Under the pieces are notes generated by a model. That model was not told the origin of the DNA and did not search any database. It saw nothing but the letters and a program-made list of their open reading frames with translations. The position numbers and the translations under genes are program-made. From the NCBI GenBank assembly GCA_012027055.1, contig VEPF01000451.1:1-5086 (forward strand): a stretch of 5,086 nt of DNA. The letters run 5' to 3'. Positions 1 to 4,919 of the stretch are shown one piece after another. Numbering within the stretch: position 1 is the first letter of the stretch; each line of letters opens with the position of its first letter. The DNA comes from Gemmatimonadota bacterium (lineage in GTDB: Bacteria > Gemmatimonadota > Gemmatimonadetes > Longimicrobiales > RSA9).

Positions 1-540
1 GTGCACGCGGCAGAGCGCGCCGCGCTGCGGCTGACCGCGCTTCGCGAAGGCCGCGAACGAATGGGTTCCCAGCAGCTTCGTCGCGGCTTGCTCGAGCAGG
101 TCGGTGCGCAGCGGCAGGAGCAGCGGCCAGCACCAGCGTCGCAGGAAAGGCGAAGCCGCGGAATCCGCCAGGCCCACCCGGTAGGTATACCCCCTGGCCA
201 CGGCATCGTAGCGGGCATGGAAACGCGCCGGCGCCGGACTCGCCGCCGCTACCCAGATGTCCCGGGGCATTACCGCGTTGAGCGCCTTGCGCAGCGCAGC
301 CGCCGTCCACTTGTCCGGAACCAGCGTGACCACGACCTGCCCGGTCGCGTGCACGCCGCTGTCGGTGCGCCCGGCCGCGATCGCGCTCGCTGGCCGGGCA
401 GTCAGCAGGCTGAGCGCGGCCTCGAGGTCGCCCTGCACCGTGCGTTTGCCCGGCTGCGCCTGCCAGCCCGCGAACCCGCTGCCGTCGTAGTGCAGCGTCA
501 GTCGGATCTTGCGCTCGGGCACGGCAGCCGGATCGTCCAC
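1..540 (-). CDS. truA: tRNA pseudouridine synthase A, C-terminal part outside window
   Basis: TruA converts uridines at positions 38-40 of the tRNA anticodon arm to pseudouridine in the cytoplasm. The 180 residues visible read as the family from the start: a first strand KIRLTLHYDG followed by SGFAGWQ, then the catalytic loop GRTDSGVHATGQV with the nucleophile Asp60. Next come a RFHARYDAVARGYTY segment whose Tyr118 matches the conserved active-site tyrosine, and the GTHSFAAFAKRG block. With a GTG start at 540 the Asp and Tyr fall at the same numbers as in the E. coli enzyme, which supports that start; a second GTG at 522 is possible. The usual Ala of TDAGVH is Ser here, a mild variation. No convincing Shine-Dalgarno precedes the GTG, and a promoter ends only about 8 bp upstream, so the mRNA may be leaderless. 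The gene runs off the left edge; nothing suggests it is broken. Confidence 0.96.
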   Translation of the reverse strand, partial: MDDPAAVPERKIRLTLHYDGSGFAGWQAQPGKRTVQGDLEAALSLLTARPASAIAAGRTDSGVHATGQVVVTLVPDKWTAAALRKALNAVMPRDIWVAAASPAPARFHARYDAVARGYTYRVGLADSAASPFLRRWCWPLLLPLRTDLLEQAATKLLGTHSFAAFAKRGQPQRGALCRVH

Positions 541-547
541 GGCAGGC

Positions 548-575
548 AAGCTACGCGCGCGTGTAGGAGTGTCAA
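548..575 (-). promoter_or_regulatory. Candidate sigma70-type promoter for truA
   Basis: On the minus strand a perfect TTGACA (570-575) is followed after 16 bp by TAGCTT (548-553), which keeps the T, A and final T of TATAAT. Transcription would start near 541-542, almost exactly at the truA GTG at 540, implying a leaderless message. A perfect -35 hexamer in such GC-rich DNA, in the only gap between kbl and truA, makes chance less likely. The spacing and -10 match are only fair. Confidence 0.5.
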
Positions 576-578
576 GCG

Positions 579-620
579 ACGTCGTGCCGGCACGGCACCG
601 CGCGCTCACGCGCCGCGCGC
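579..620 (-). other. GC-rich inverted repeats after kbl, possible weak terminator
   Basis: Just beyond the kbl stop the transcript can form GCGCGC paired with GCGCGC across a 9-nt loop (600-620). It can also form GTGCC paired with GGCAC around a 5-nt loop, part of the 12-bp palindrome CGTGCCGGCACG at 583-594. No run of T follows either hairpin, so this is not a classical intrinsic terminator. It may slow polymerase or protect the kbl 3' end, or may simply reflect base composition. Confidence 0.25.
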
Positions 621-625
621 TGCCG

Positions 626-1852
626 CTACGACGGGAACCGCTCCAGCACCGCGAGCACGTAGTCGATGTCCGCCTCGGTGTGGTCCGCGTTGATCTGGAA
701 CCGGATCTCGTCATCGCCCCGCGGCACGACCGGGTAGGCCAGCCCGGTGGCCAGTACCCCGTGGTCCCGCAGGTGCCGGACCAACGCCCGGGTCTGCTGC
801 GTGTCGCGCACCACCAGCGGCGTCACCGGATGCTCGCCCGGGATGGTCTCGAAGCCTAGCTTCACGAGCCCCTGCTCGAACCGGCGCTGCAGTCCGCGCA
901 GCCGCGCCAGCAGCTCGCGCCCGGCCGCCGAGTCCAGCAGTTCCAGCGCACGCAGCGCCGCGTTGGCTTCGCCCGGCGTGATCGGGTTCGAGTAGATGTA
1001 CATCTGCGAGCTCTCGCGCAGGAACCGGATCACGGCCGCCGCGGATGTGACGTAACCGCCGTTCACGCCGAACGCCTTGCCGAGCGTGCCCACCAGGATG
1101 TCGCAGGGCGGCGCTCCGGTGTGTTCCTCGGTGCCGCGGCCAGTCCGACCGAACGCGCCCACGCCGTGCGAGTCGTCGACCAGTACGATCACGTTCTCGC
1201 TGAAGTCCGCGTCGTGCCGGCGGCAGATCTCCAGCAGTTCGGGCAGCGGCGCGTGGTCCCCGCGCATGCTGAAGATGCCATCCGTGATCACCAGCGCCCG
1301 GTCGCCCTTGCCCCGCACACTGCCGAGCGCGCGCTCCAGGTCGGCCATGTCGTTGTGCCGGTACACGGCCTTCTCGGCCGGACGCGCCAGCCGCATGGCG
1401 TTGATGATGCAGTTGTGGTTCAGTTCATCGCTCACCAGCACCGTGCGCTCGGTGGTGAGCGGCGTGACCACGCTCACCATGGTAGCGTAGGCGGAACTGA
1501 AAACCATGGCCGCCGCGCGGCCGTGGAACTGCGCCAGCCGCTGCTCCAGGGCCACGTGCGGTTCGTACGTGCCGCTGATGAAGCGAACCGCGCCCGGTCC
1601 GGCGCCATACTGCCGCGCCGCCGCCTCCTCGGCCGCCACCACCTCCGGGCGCAGCCCCATGCCCAGGTAGGAGTTCGAGTTCATGCGGATGAACTCGCGC
1701 TCGCCCTCTCCCCGGAGCCGGAACCGGGGACCCCGCTCGCCCTGCGGCGGCACTACGCCCACCACCACCGCTTCCTCGCCCTTCGCCGTGCCCTTTTCCT
1801 CCAGGCCGGCCACGTGCTGCGCGAGTACGTGCGCGATCCTATCGAGCGGCAT
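626..1852 (-). CDS. kbl: 2-amino-3-ketobutyrate CoA ligase (glycine C-acetyltransferase)
   Basis: This is a PLP-dependent alpha-oxoamine synthase of 408 residues. With tdh just upstream, its likely reaction is cleavage of 2-amino-3-ketobutyrate by CoA to glycine and acetyl-CoA in the cytosol. Visible features in order are the substrate-entry region NSNSYLGMG (about 58-66), GAVRFISGT (87-95), SDELNHNCII with the PLP-stacking His146, TDGIFSMRGD (190-199), the PLP-ring motif DDSHGVG with Asp226 and His229, and TLGKAFG with Schiff-base Lys259. The C-terminal GLAYPVVPRG...IRFQINADHT block resembles KBL more than BioF. The protein is about ten residues longer than E. coli Kbl (398), with a longer N-terminus and a short insertion before the DDSH strand (DADFSENV). 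Its ATG lies inside the end of tdh, a 14-bp overlap that suggests translational coupling, and a purine-rich AAAGGCGGGG precedes it. BioF or another oxoamine synthase is the main alternative; the neighbour decides against it. Confidence 0.92.
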   Translation of the reverse strand: MPLDRIAHVLAQHVAGLEEKGTAKGEEAVVVGVVPPQGERGPRFRLRGEGEREFIRMNSNSYLGMGLRPEVVAAEEAAARQYGAGPGAVRFISGTYEPHVALEQRLAQFHGRAAAMVFSSAYATMVSVVTPLTTERTVLVSDELNHNCIINAMRLARPAEKAVYRHNDMADLERALGSVRGKGDRALVITDGIFSMRGDHAPLPELLEICRRHDADFSENVIVLVDDSHGVGAFGRTGRGTEEHTGAPPCDILVGTLGKAFGVNGGYVTSAAAVIRFLRESSQMYIYSNPITPGEANAALRALELLDSAAGRELLARLRGLQRRFEQGLVKLGFETIPGEHPVTPLVVRDTQQTRALVRHLRDHGVLATGLAYPVVPRGDDEIRFQINADHTEADIDYVLAVLERFPS

Positions 1853-2894
1853 CGGCCCCGCCTTTCACCGTGACTGCGAGTTTCTCGCCCAGCTTCTCGA
1901 GCATGTCCGCGACCAGCGCCGGCAGGTCGTAACGCGGCGCCCAGCCCCATTCCTCGCGGGCCGCGCTGTCATCCAGGCGCCGCGGCCACGAGTCCGCGAT
2001 CGCCTGGCGCATGGGATCCACCCGGTAGTGCAGCCGGAACTCGGGCAGGTGCTTCCGGATCGCCGCGGCCAGCTGGGCGGGGGTGAACTGCATGGCCGCA
2101 ATGTTGAAGGCGTTGCGGTGGCGCAGCTGCCCGGCGTCGGCCTCCATCAGCTCGATGGTCCCGCGAATCGCGTCCGGCATGTACATCATGTCCAGCTGCG
2201 TGCCCTCGCCCAGGAAGCAGGTGTACTCCCCTTCCCGCAGAGCGTGGTAGAAAATGTCCACTGCGTAGTCGGTCGTGCCGCCGCCCGGCGGGGCCACGTA
2301 GGAGATCAGGCCGGGGTAGCGCACGCCGCGGGTGTCCACCCCGAACCGTTGATGGTAGTAATCCGCCAGCAGCTCCCCCGCCACCTTGGTCACGCCGTAC
2401 ATGCTGGTCGGCCGCTGGATCGTGTCCTGTGGTGTCGCCGGCTCGCGCGGAGTGTCGGGCCCGAACGCGGCGATCGAGCTGGGCGTGAACAGCGCGGCCC
2501 TGCGCTCGCGCGCGAGCTCGAGCACGTTGATCAGCCCGGTCATGTTCACCTGGTAGGCCTGCAGCGGCTGCTGCTCCGCGCGCGCGGACAGGATCGCGGC
2601 CAGGTGGTAGAAGGTGTTCGCACCGTGCGCCGCGGCCACCCGGCCGAGCGCCGCCGGGTCGGTGCAATCGAGCTGCACGTACGGCTCTAGCTCCGGCACC
2701 GGGGGCTTGAGATCGGAGGCGAGCACGTTGCCGTGGCCGTACCGCGCACGCAGCGCCGGCGCCGGCTCCGTGCCCGCCTGCCCGGCGGCACCCGTCACCA
2801 GACTCCGTTTCGTGTGGCGGCTCCGATCTGCCGGTCGCCGCGGCCGCCCCGACCCCGTTGCGGCTGGTTCCGGGTAGCATAAGCCGGTGGGCAT
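1839..2894 (-). CDS. tdh: L-threonine 3-dehydrogenase, short-chain dehydrogenase type (start uncertain)
   Basis: This NAD-dependent extended short-chain dehydrogenase oxidises L-threonine to 2-amino-3-ketobutyrate, which the next gene uses. Numbered from the ATG at 2894 (351 aa), it shows the dinucleotide loop TGAAGQAG (34-41) and Asp61 in ASDL after strand 2, as expected for NAD. A Ser pair lies at 139-140, and the catalytic YGVTK has Tyr166 and Lys170. The threonine-dehydrogenase signatures follow: YPGLISY, MMYMPDAIRGTIELMEA, FNIAAMQFTPAQLAAAI and the C-terminal IADSWPRRLDDSAAREEWGW. Residues 1-27 look non-coding: they are rich in Pro, Arg and Ala, include a rare TTA codon, and have lower third-position GC. 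The family start aligns with ACG at 2813 (324 aa, usual length), 7 nt after CGGAG. The coordinates give the canonical ATG; a TTG at 2903 is also open. The first helix after the loop has two prolines (TEPAPALR) where relatives carry aliphatic residues. Confidence 0.9.
   Translation of the reverse strand: MPTGLCYPEPAATGSGRPRRPADRSRHTKRSLVTGAAGQAGTEPAPALRARYGHGNVLASDLKPPVPELEPYVQLDCTDPAALGRVAAAHGANTFYHLAAILSARAEQQPLQAYQVNMTGLINVLELARERRAALFTPSSIAAFGPDTPREPATPQDTIQRPTSMYGVTKVAGELLADYYHQRFGVDTRGVRYPGLISYVAPPGGGTTDYAVDIFYHALREGEYTCFLGEGTQLDMMYMPDAIRGTIELMEADAGQLRHRNAFNIAAMQFTPAQLAAAIRKHLPEFRLHYRVDPMRQAIADSWPRRLDDSAAREEWGWAPRYDLPALVADMLEKLGEKLAVTVKGGADAAR
2811..2825 (-). promoter_or_regulatory. Shine-Dalgarno plus ACG at the expected tdh start
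   Basis: On the minus strand CGGAG (2821-2825) is followed after 7 nt by ACG AAA CGG (codon ACG at 2811-2813), which leads directly into the first beta strand (RSLVTG) of the dehydrogenase. Relatives typically begin with a Met and Lys just before this strand. The arrangement is what an ATG-to-ACG change, or use of ACG as a rare initiator, would look like. It could also be a base-call error. Confidence 0.4.
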
Positions 2895-2903
2895 CCGATG
2901 CAA
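2876..2903 (-). promoter_or_regulatory. Candidate tdh-kbl promoter
   Basis: On the minus strand TTGCAT (2898-2903), a 16-bp spacer and TATGCT (2876-2881) resemble a sigma70-type promoter, with 3 of 6 and 4 of 6 consensus bases. Transcription would start near 2869. That is downstream of the ATG at 2894 but about 56 nt upstream of the ACG at 2813, so this promoter is only compatible with the shorter tdh protein. Confidence 0.35.
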
Positions 2904-2909
2904 GCACCC

Positions 2910-2938
2910 TTGCCGAACGATCCGGCGCAGGGTACGCC
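2910..2938 (+). promoter_or_regulatory. Weak candidate trpD promoter
   Basis: TTGCCG (2910-2915), 17 bp, then TACGCC (2933-2938) sits directly upstream of the trpD ATG and back-to-back with the tdh promoter. The -10 box keeps only the first two consensus bases. If real, transcription would start close to the ATG at 2945, giving a very short or absent leader, which would fit the poorly spaced AGGG (2929-2932). No attenuator or leader peptide fits in the 50-bp gap. Confidence 0.2.
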
Positions 2939-2944
2939 TTACCT

Positions 2945-4018
2945 ATGACGAACTCGCAGGGGAACGACACGGAACCGGTCGTCCCGCCGCTCCCGGACCT
3001 GCTGCGCAAGCTCGGACGAGGCGAGACGCTCGCCATCGACGAGGCGGAGACCGCCTTCGCCGAGGTGATGCACGGACGGACCACGCCCGTGCAGGTGGCA
3101 GCCCTCCTGATGGCGCTCCGCACCCGCCGGGAAACCGCTGCGGAGGTGGCCGGCGGCGTGCGCGCGCTCCGTGGCGCCATGATCCGGGTCCCGGCCGAGC
3201 GCGCGGATCAGCTGGTCGATACCTGCGGTACCGGTGGCGGCGCCTTCACCACCTTCAACATCTCCACCGCGGCCGCGCTGGTGGCCGCCGCGGCCGGCGT
3301 GCGCGTCGCCAAGCACGGCAACCGCTCGTTCAGCTCCCGGAGCGGCAGTGCCGATGTGCTCGAAGCGCTCGGCGTCGCCATCGAGCTCTCGCCCGCGGAT
3401 ATGGGCGAGGTGCTGGCGGAGTGCGGCATCGTGTTCATGTTCGCGCCGCTCCTGCACCCCGCCATGCGGCATGTCGGCCCGGTCCGCCGGGAGCTCGGCA
3501 TGCCGACCATCATGAACCTCCTGGGACCGCTCACTAATCCGGCCGGCGCCGAGCGGCAGGTGGTGGGAGTGGCTGACCCCCGCACTCTCGCGCTGGTCGC
3601 GGAAGCCCTCCGGCAGCTGGGCCATCGGCGGGCCCTGGTGGTACACGGGGAGCCGGGTCTGGACGAGCTGAGTCCCCTGGGACCATCGCGGGTGTTCGAG
3701 CTGCGGTCCGGACAGCTCTCGGAGTACCTGGTCAGCCCCGCGGACTTCGGATACGGGCCGCTGGACCCCGCCGAACTGGCGGGCGGCGACCCCGCCGCGA
3801 ACGCGGCGCTCATCGAGAGCATCCTGGCGGGTGAGCGGACAGGCGCCGCGCGGGCGGCCACGGCGATGAATGCGGGCGCGGCCATATATCTCGCGGGAGT
3901 ATCCGAAGGGCTCGCCGCCGGGATCGCGGCGGCCGAGACGATCATCGCGGACGGTGCCGCGCCCGTCGTGCTCGATCACCTGCGCCGCGCCACCAACGCG
4001 CGGGGCAGGCGCGGCTGA
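2945..4018 (+). CDS. trpD: Anthranilate phosphoribosyltransferase
   Basis: TrpD joins anthranilate to phosphoribosyl pyrophosphate, giving phosphoribosylanthranilate, the second committed step of tryptophan synthesis in the cytosol. The 357-residue product is a stand-alone enzyme of near-usual length (about 340), with no fused glutamine amidotransferase. The helical N-terminal domain (LLRKLGRGETLAIDEAE...) is followed by the glycine-rich phosphoribosyl-binding loop DTCGTGGG, then TTFNIST and AKHGNRSFSSRSGSADVLEALGV. After these come HPAMRHVGPVRRELG, NLLGPLTNPAG, VVHGEPGLDELSP and a C-terminal NAGAAIYLAG. The loop has Gly where many homologues have Asp (GTGGD); all other hallmark residues are present. 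ATG 2945 is preferred because it leaves a normal lead-in of about a dozen residues, while a TTG at 2858 would add 29 unlikely ones. Its stop lies 2 bp from that of the convergent small frame, and trpC resumes beyond lexA. Confidence 0.96.
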   Translation: MTNSQGNDTEPVVPPLPDLLRKLGRGETLAIDEAETAFAEVMHGRTTPVQVAALLMALRTRRETAAEVAGGVRALRGAMIRVPAERADQLVDTCGTGGGAFTTFNISTAAALVAAAAGVRVAKHGNRSFSSRSGSADVLEALGVAIELSPADMGEVLAECGIVFMFAPLLHPAMRHVGPVRRELGMPTIMNLLGPLTNPAGAERQVVGVADPRTLALVAEALRQLGHRRALVVHGEPGLDELSPLGPSRVFELRSGQLSEYLVSPADFGYGPLDPAELAGGDPAANAALIESILAGERTGAARAATAMNAGAAIYLAGVSEGLAAGIAAAETIIADGAAPVVLDHLRRATNARGRRG

Positions 4019-4024
4019 GCTCAG
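4015..4024. repeat. 10-bp palindrome holding two convergent stop codons
   Basis: CTGAGCTCAG is a perfect palindrome. Its TGA at 4016-4018 ends trpD on the plus strand, and its TGA at 4021-4023 (read on the minus strand) ends the small frame downstream of lexA, so the two genes are only 2 bp apart tail to tail. The flanks (CGGC and GCCG, one base bulged) extend it slightly. There is no T-run and no room for a loop, so I do not call it a terminator. Confidence 0.5.
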
Positions 4025-4149
4025 GCCGGAGCGACTACGGCCGTCAGGGTCCAGGGGCCCACGATGGGCGTGGGTTCCGCTTTCTGCAGCACCAGCACGG
4101 TGATCGCCTTGGCGGTCCGGCGTCCGACCAGGAACGTGCAGCGCGTCAT
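4021..4149 (-). CDS. Unrecognised 42-residue small protein coupled to lexA
   Basis: I do not recognise this protein and assign no function. The frame starts with ATG at 4149, sharing one base with the lexA stop (TGATG), and has a strong GGAGG 5 nt upstream. It fills the space between lexA and trpD exactly. By my count 37 of 42 third positions are G or C, against about 64% at first and 57% at second positions, the three-base pattern of the neighbouring genes. The product is basic (Arg3, Arg10, Arg11, Lys14 and Lys23 against one Glu25). It has a hydrophobic stretch at 16-21 (ITVLVL), too short for a membrane span, one Cys4, one Trp33 and a Pro/Val-rich tail. Position implies it is made with LexA and hence induced by DNA damage. 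Small SOS-induced division inhibitors exist elsewhere (SidA, YneA), but no similarity is claimed. The alternative is a chance frame. Confidence 0.6.
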   Translation of the reverse strand: MTRCTFLVGRRTAKAITVLVLQKAEPTPIVGPWTLTAVVAPA

Positions 4150-4757
4150 CAGTACCTCCGGATCACGCCCACCACGATGCCCTGCACGACCACCTCGTGC
4201 GAGCGGAAGTACAGCGGCTGCATGGTCACGTTCGCCGGCTGCAGCCGCACCCGGCCATCCCGCTCGCGGTAGAACTTCTTGACGGTCGCCGAATCACCGT
4301 GTACCAGCGCTACCACCATCTCACCGTTCTCCGCCGTGTTGCGCGAATTCACGATCACGTAGTCGCCGTCGCGGATCTGCTCGTCGATCATCGAATCGCC
4401 GCGCACCCGCAGCACATAATGCCGGCCGCCCCGCGTGACCATCTCCTCCGGCACCGCGAGCGTTTCCTGGTCCGTGATCGCTTCGATCGGCTGGCCGGCC
4501 GCCACCAGGCCCAGCAGTGGCAGCTCGATCGCGCCCGCGGCGGTCTCGGAGGGCACCAGCTCGATGCTGCGGCTGGCATTGTAGGCCTTCCGGATGTACC
4601 CCTTTTGCCGCAGATTCTCCAGGTGCTCGTGCACCGGGGCGAGCGAGGTGTAGCCGAAGTTGTGCGCGATCTCCTCGAAGCTCGGCGGATAGCCGTGCTC
4701 TGCCAGGAACCCGTCGAGGAAGTCCAGGATCTGTTTCTGACGCTTGGTCAACGGCAT
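4149..4757 (-). CDS. lexA: SOS-response transcriptional repressor LexA
   Basis: LexA represses DNA-damage genes as a dimer and cleaves itself when RecA filaments form. The product is 202 residues, the same length as E. coli LexA. Residues 1-68 are the winged helix domain: TKRQKQILDFLDGFLAEHGYPPSFEEIAHNFGY leads into the recognition-helix region TSLAPVHEHLENLRQKGYI, then the wing with SRSIEL. The cleavage site is Ala87-Gly88 in LVAAGQP. The S24-type serine protease dyad is complete: Ser122 in RGDSM and Lys160 in TVKKF. It should therefore be active and self-cleaving. ATG 4757 is chosen for the GAGAGG box 7 nt upstream and the MPLTKRQ beginning; an open frame up to 4853 is composition only. The recognition helix differs from both E. 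coli and Bacillus types, so its operator should differ too; a repeat array at 4871-4913 is the likely site. A small gene follows in TGATG overlap. Confidence 0.98.
   Translation of the reverse strand: MPLTKRQKQILDFLDGFLAEHGYPPSFEEIAHNFGYTSLAPVHEHLENLRQKGYIRKAYNASRSIELVPSETAAGAIELPLLGLVAAGQPIEAITDQETLAVPEEMVTRGGRHYVLRVRGDSMIDEQIRDGDYVIVNSRNTAENGEMVVALVHGDSATVKKFYRERDGRVRLQPANVTMQPLYFRSHEVVVQGIVVGVIRRY
4155..4159 (-). promoter_or_regulatory. Ribosome binding site of the small gene after lexA
   Basis: GGAGG on the minus strand lies inside the last codons of lexA, 5 nt before the ATG at 4149. It is a perfect anti-Shine-Dalgarno match, the strongest in the window, and is the main reason the 42-codon frame is called a gene. 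Confidence 0.6.
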
Positions 4758-4764
4758 CGATTCG

Positions 4765-4770
4765 CCTCTC
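4765..4770 (-). promoter_or_regulatory. Ribosome binding site of lexA
   Basis: GAGAGG on the minus strand, 7 nt before the ATG at 4757, fixes the lexA start. Confidence 0.7.
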
Positions 4771-4782
4771 TTCACCGGCGCG

Positions 4783-4837
4783 GTCCCGTGGCCCCGCGTC
4801 CCGTGCCGTGCCCGGCCGCCCCGGTGCACCCGCCGGG
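4783..4837 (-). other. Structured GC-rich lexA leader
   Basis: If the promoter at 4891-4919 is used, lexA has a leader of about 127 nt. It contains the inverted repeat CCCGGC (4811-4816) and GCCGGG (4832-4837), whose loop carries the palindrome GGTGCACC (4823-4830). It also has a direct repeat GTCCCGTG at 4783-4790 and 4798-4805 (plus-strand reading). No riboswitch class is recognised, and the repeats may only reflect high GC. Confidence 0.25.
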
Positions 4838-4870
4838 CCGGGTCCCTCGGCAAGGGCGCACGGGCGCAGG

Positions 4871-4913
4871 CCGAAGATCACCCGAAGCCCAAGATACCCG
4901 AAGGTGAACCGAA
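4871..4913 (-). promoter_or_regulatory. Candidate LexA operator: four TTCGG direct repeats
   Basis: On the minus strand TTCGG occurs four times, at 4909-4913, 4898-4902, 4882-4886 and 4871-4875, with starts 11, 16 and 11 bp apart. This makes two TTCGG-N6-TTCGG pairs set 27 bp apart, all in the same orientation. The first pair lies in the spacer of the predicted lexA promoter, touching both hexamers; the third box covers the predicted start of transcription. An 11-bp period places each pair on one face of the helix, as in the alphaproteobacterial SOS box GTTC-N7-GTTC, which has the same period. No E. coli (CTGT-N8-ACAG) or Bacillus-type (GAAC-N4-GTTC) box is present. Autoregulation of lexA is general; this particular sequence as the operator is inference. 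Confidence 0.5.
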
Positions 4914-4919
4914 AAGCAA
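4891..4919 (-). promoter_or_regulatory. Candidate lexA promoter
   Basis: On the minus strand TTGCTT (4914-4919), an ideal 17-bp spacer and TATCTT (4891-4896) match sigma70 consensus at 3 of 6 and 4 of 6 positions. Transcription would begin near 4884. The region is visibly richer in A and T than its surroundings, and it is interleaved with the TTCGG repeats, as expected for a repressor-controlled promoter. Confidence 0.5.

Noticed and set aside
1..693. Long plus-strand open frame opposite truA (230 codons)
   Set aside because: It is rich in Arg, Ala and Pro, has no recognisable domain, and mirrors the clear TruA reading on the other strand. GC-rich DNA opens antisense frames.
1683..2690. Plus-strand open frame of 335 codons across the tdh-kbl junction
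   Set aside because: It is antisense to two well-supported enzymes, and its His/Arg/Val-rich translation has no family features.
2895..2944. trp attenuator or leader peptide ahead of trpD
   Set aside because: The gap is too short, with no run of Trp codons and no terminator hairpin with a T-run.
1969..3180. Minus-strand open frame of 403 codons across tdh and the trpD start
   Set aside because: It is out of frame with tdh and antisense to trpD, and its Arg/Ala/Gly-rich composition shows no motifs.
2939..3979. Minus-strand open frame of 346 codons opposite trpD
   Set aside because: TrpD motifs on the plus strand are unambiguous; this frame is their shadow.
4758..4853. N-terminal extension of LexA to 234 residues
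   Set aside because: The extra residues are Arg/Gly/His-rich, and the ATG at 4757 has a good ribosome site and gives the standard 202-residue protein.
4197..4907. Plus-strand open frame of 236 codons opposite lexA
   Set aside because: Antisense to a complete LexA with intact catalytic residues; no recognisable protein.
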